Assembly (NCBI GenBank): GCA_035048485.1
Contig: CM068585.1
Location: 58,072,637 to 58,136,636, forward strand
Direction of reading: 5' to 3'
Length of the DNA: 64,000 bases
From: Pteria penguin
Lineage: Eukaryota > Mollusca > Bivalvia > Pterioida > Pteriidae
The notes beneath the pieces are model-generated. The model saw only the letters and a list, made by a program, of their open reading frames with translations. It did not search any database and had not been told where the DNA came from. Each line of letters opens with the position of its first letter. Position 1 is the stretch's first letter. A program made the translations under genes and the position numbers. This document shows, piece by piece, positions 36,201 to 42,200 of the stretch.

Positions 36201-39200
36201 CAACCGACCAATAACAATCAACACAAAGCGACGAGAAACATCCACCAAGCAACCGACCAATAACAATCAATACAACACGGCGAGAAACATCCACCAAGCA
36301 ACCGACCAATAACAATCAACACAAAGCGACGAGAAACATCCACCAAGCAACCGACCAATAACAATCAATACAACACGGCGAGAAACATCCACCAAGCAAC
36401 CAACCAATAAAAATCAACACAAAGCGACGAGAAACATCCACCAAGCAACCGACCAATAACAATCAACACAAAGCGACGAGAAACATCCACCAAGCAACCG
36501 ACCAATAACAATCAATACAACACGTCGAGAAACATCCACCAAGCAACCGACCAATAACAATCAACACAAAGCGACGAGAAACATCCACCAAGCAACCGAC
36601 CAATAACAACCAACACAAAGCGACGAGAAACATCCACCAAGCAACCGACCAATAACAATCAATACAACACGGCGAGAAACATCCACCAAGCAACCGACCA
36701 ATAACAATCAACACAAAGCGACGAGAAACATCCACCAAGCAACCGACCAATAACAATCAACACAACACGAGAAACATCCACCAAGCAACCGACCAATAAC
36801 AACCAACACAACACCACGAGAAACATCCACCAAGCAACCGACCAATAACAATCAACACAAAGCGACGAGAAACATCCACCAAGCAACCGACCAATAACAA
36901 TCAATACAACACGGCGAGAAACATCCACCAAGCAACCGACCAATAACAATCCAACACAAAGCGACGAGAAACATCCACCAAGCAACCGACCAATAACAAT
37001 CAATACAACACGGCGAGAAACATCCACCAAGCAACCGACCAATAAAAATCAACACAAAGCGACGAGAAACATCCACCAAGCAACCGACCAATAACAAACA
37101 ACACAAAGCGACGAGAAACATCCACCACGCAAACCGACCAATAACAATCAATTACAACACGGCGAGAAACATCCACCAAGCAACCGACCAATAACAATCA
37201 AACACAAAGCGACGAGAAACATCCACCAAGCAACCGACCAATAACAACCAACACAAAGCGACGAGAAACATCCACCAAGCAACCGACCAATAACAATCAA
37301 TACAACACGGCGAGAAACATCCACCAAGCAACCTACCAATAACAATCAACACAAAGCGACGAGAAACATCCACCAAGCAACCGACCAATAACAATCAACA
37401 CAACACGAGAAACATCCACCAAGAAACCGACCAATAACAACCAACACAACACCACGAGAAACATCCACCAAGCAACCGACCAATAACAATCAACACAAAG
37501 CGACGAGAAACATCCACCAAGCAACCGACCAATAACAATCAATACAACACGGCGAGAAACATCCACCAAGCAACCGACCAATAACAATCAACACAAAGCG
37601 ACGAGAAACATCCACCAAGCAACCGACCAATAACAATTAACACAACACGGCGAGAAACATCCACCAAGCAACCGACCAATAAAAATCAACACAAAGCGAC
37701 GAGAAACATAAACGATAATAAAAAAATCCAAGGTTCATTGGTAGTCAAGTTCCTGTGAATTCGACAACAAGTTGAGACTCACCAGTGTTGCCGTATATCT
37801 CTCGAGAGTCCAAGCTGAAAAAAATACTATATGAGCCATTGTGCTTTGAATAACTTAAAATTCTGATGAAAGTGATGGAAGTAAAATGAAATTCATGTTA
37901 TGTAATAATGTGTTTTTGCAGAGGCGGCACGTATTGTAACGAAATCGTGCTCACTCGTCGCTTTTTTCGGAATAAGTCGTAGGGCTGTCGTGATCTGTCG
38001 TAATTGTGTGGGCACAATACGAGGATATGTCGTGACCGAAGCGTAGCGAAGTCATTATCTCAACGTCTGTCTGCTCGCTTCGTGCTGCGTCATAACATGA
38101 TCGTGATGAGGCGTACTCAAGTCGGGAGTAAATTTCCTCGGCTTTGTCCCGATTTACAAAGACTGCAGTACGATAGACAAAGTTTGCGCTAAGACAGACG
38201 AAAACTGCGATACGACTGCGTTATGTTCTTGTATCTAAACGTCTAGAATAAGTCGAGACTGGACCACGACTCATCCCGAATTCGTTAGAGAGGTCGTTCT
38301 GTCTGCCCGACCTGTCTCATCTTTATAGAGCTCATCTTCAATAAGACGTAACAGGACCACGACTCGTCCCGACTTCTTTACAGAGGTCGTTTCGGCTGCC
38401 CGACCTGTCTCATCTTCAAACGACTCATCTTACGTAAGACGTGACTGGACCACAATTCGTCCCGACTTCTTAAAAGTCGTAGCGGCTTCTTGACCGGTTC
38501 AATGTTCTTGTGACTCATCAAGATTTAGTAAGATCGATGTATGACCCATCACGACTCGCTACAATTACCTCTCAGAACGACCCTGATTCCTAAAAATTTG
38601 AAAGGTCGGCAGTACAAGTCGGCATAGTATGGACAGGGGCGTAAACCTGAGTGAAATTGAAGAATTTAAGAGTATGCTACAAATAAGAATACCAAACTTT
38701 TAATCAGCCAAACTGCACACGGCAAAGCATTTTTTTTTTAACGTTTGAAACTTTACTATCTGTAAAGGGAATTTAGTAACATTACTCCGACATTATTCAG
38801 AAAGAGGAAGACACATAGCGTTTCTGAGTTTTATCAAGGCAACAAATGAAGCCTATTTCACTTACTTTGTTTCTTCTTCTTGTTGCGGCAGCAAACAATG
38901 AAGAGGATGATGGTGAACACCAGTATCCCAGCAGCACATAACGACAAACCAATGATGAGCGGGTAGCTACCGGGGTCACTCACTGTAGTAAAAAATACTT
39001 CCACATAAATTGTCAGCACAGCTAGCAGCTTGTATCCAAAATCATCTGACCGCACATCATCACGGCAAATACAAGTCTCCATGGTTACCTTTTTGTCAAA
39101 CATGCCCCATATTTTATACATGTATGCCATATAGAACCTTCTAACATGTGATCATGTTGAATAACACGTGACATTTTCTACATGTCACATAATCATATGT

Positions 39201-42200
39201 CACTGTTTTAAACATGCGTGTCACTTTTTCGTCATTTGTTGACCAGTGAATATCCATATTGACCAGTAACACAGCTTAATACCAGCAATGGCTAATATAA
39301 GTACCGGGTAAGAAAAAGGCAGACTAATCCAAATGCTATAACATCAAGTGCACACACTAAATATGAAACCACGTGACCTATCATTCAGTACCATTTCCTG
39401 GAGTCTCACATTTTGTCATTTCTCCTTCCCTGTGATTACATATGATATCGGTTCAAACGGAAATATATATTGAAAAAAAGTCATCTTAACAGCATTATTC
39501 TGAATGTGTGCAACGCAATGCTGCAAATGCAACATGAGGCTGTGAGCTATGAAATAGCAACTGTGACATCGCATTCAAACCAAATATGTCATGTAGGAAA
39601 GACAACACGACATAATCACATTGTAACAAGTATATGGCATCAACAATAGTAAAAACCCGTCACACAATCACGGTAAACAACACATGTGAATATATAGTAT
39701 GATAACCCTAACCCTAAACAACACATGTGAATATATAGTATGATAACCCTAACCCTAAACAACACATGTGAATATATAGTATGATAACCCTAACCCTAAA
39801 CAACACATGTGAATATATAGTATGATACATACTACTAATGTGACTGTACAGTGTGATGTTTCATATTTTTTATACTTTATTTTTAATATCCAACCATTTT
39901 AGTTGTCAGTACTTTAATGTCAGGAAACAGTGATTACTGACCATCACACCTGTTAGTACTTTTATGTTGCTATTTTTACATATCCTTCCTAGAGTTTTAG
40001 GAATTCTCATATTTCAAGGCGTTCTGATTGTATAAAGAACTCTTAACACTGGATCATAAATTTTCTAATACCTATTACTTTGAAGAGACCTGTCAGTACT
40101 GTATGGTCTCGAAGCTTTCTTATACTCAATGCTAGAAAACTGTGGTAATATATTACAATAAAACTCTAAGTATTTTGACGTCAAAATGTTATTACCAAAC
40201 CTCAGAGATGTCAGCATTTTGCTGTCAGGACGTTACCACCGATTACATATTAGTGCACTAACGTCCGGTCGTTATTAATGCCCTGATGTCCGGTCATTAT
40301 TACTGACTCGTAGAATCGTAAGTATTATAATATCATCATTGAGCTGTCAGCATTTGATGTCATGTCAGAATGTTATCATTGATCATAACAACTGACATAG
40401 CTCTGATGCCAGGACGTTATTGATTGGAAGTGTGTCAGTACTCGCATCGTACTCTGATGTCAGGATTTTGTTAAAGATCCTTATACTTGTCAGCACTTTG
40501 ATGTCAGGATATTAATTAAGATCCTAAGAGCTGTCAGTACTTGATGTCAAGATGCATTTATTGATTGTAAAGGCTGTCAGTGCTGATGTTAGGTTGTTAC
40601 TGACCCTAAGAGATATCAGTACTCTGATTTCAGGATTATTATTAGTTCTGAGTGTGTCAATATGCAAAGGTGATGTTTTTGTTTAGAAATGCAAGTACTC
40701 ATTAATTAACCTTGGAGCTGTCAGAAGCCGGCGTGGCCAAGTGGTATCGCGCTCGTCTCCTCATTGGGAGGCCGGGTTTCGAGTCTCGCTCTGGTCATGC
40801 CGGTGTCCTGTCTTTCGGATGAGACAGTGAAAACCGAGGCCCCGTGTCGTGGTATGCATGGCATGTTAAAGATCCCTCATTGCTTCGGGTGGGTCCGTTG
40901 CAAAGGTCAAAATTGGTATGCCCCGCATCAGGCAGATGCCGTCACCATATACATGAAATATTCGTGGAGTGACGTTAAACAAAAATCAATCAATCAATAG
41001 AGCTGTCAGAGTTTTGATATCAGGATATTTTTATTCTAAGAGTTGTCAGTATTTGATGTCATAATACAGTTATTGGTTTTGAAGGCTCTCAGTACATGAT
41101 GTGATGATGTTAGTAATGATCCTTAAAGCTGTCAGTACTTTGATGTCAGGATAATATTTTGATCCTAAAAGCTGTCAATACATGATGTGAGGATATTATT
41201 TCTGATCCTTAGAGCTGTCAGTACTTTGATGTCAGGTTATATTTGATCCTAAGAACTGTCAGTACATGATGTGATGATGTTAGTAATGATCCTTAAAGCT
41301 GTCAGTACTTTGATGTCAGGATAATATTTTGATCCTAAAAGCTGTCAATACATGATGTGAGGATATTATTTCTGATCCTTAGAGCTGTCAGTACTTTGAT
41401 GTCAGGTTATATTTGATCCTAAGAACTGTCAGTACATGATGTGATGATGTTAGTAATGATCCTTAGAGCTGTCAGTACTTCGATGTCAGGATGTTGTTTT
41501 TGATCATAAGAGCCGTCAGTATGTTATTATCGATCCTTAGTGTGACAGTCATTTGATGTGAATACCTAAGTTTTAATAATGTGCTGTTAGAAGTTTAAGT
41601 TGGTATTTTTGCCAAAAAGATTTGTCGGCACTTTGATACCAGGAAGTATTTTACTTACTATCAGAATGTTATAATTGATAAAAAGTCCTGTCAATAGTTT
41701 GACAATGGGATGTTATCATTTGAGAGCTGTTAGTAGTTTGATGCTTGGTTGGCATTATTTACACTCAGAGTTTGCAGTACTCTGACATTATAATGTAAAT
41801 TATCGAGAGCTCTTGGTATCTTGATGCATTGCCATGTGGGTATTACTGAACTAGGAGTTTTATAACATAACTAAGATTACAAGAACTGTTAATGCTTTGA
41901 TATTGAGTTGGTATTATTGACAATGAGAGTCGTGACGATGTTATTTATATTAAACATGAGCTGTAAACACCATTTTTTCTGCAATGTTTTGGATCCCAAA
42001 AGTTTTCAGTACTTTAATATTAAAATGCCATCATTGACCAAAATAACTTCCAGTACTACAATGTCAGGATGTATTTATTGACCCAAAGAATTGTCAGTAC
42101 TTTAATGTCGGAATGTCATTTTTATCAGAATATTGCCAGTACTTTAATTTCGTCGGAGACATCGAGTAGTCTTTGTCTCTGATTTCTTAATTTTATTTTT

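Noticed and set aside
35222..37587. Many minus-strand ORFs rich in LLLVGCLVDVSRR, looking like hydrophobic membrane proteins
   Set aside because: They are the 49-bp SINE-tail array read in different frames.
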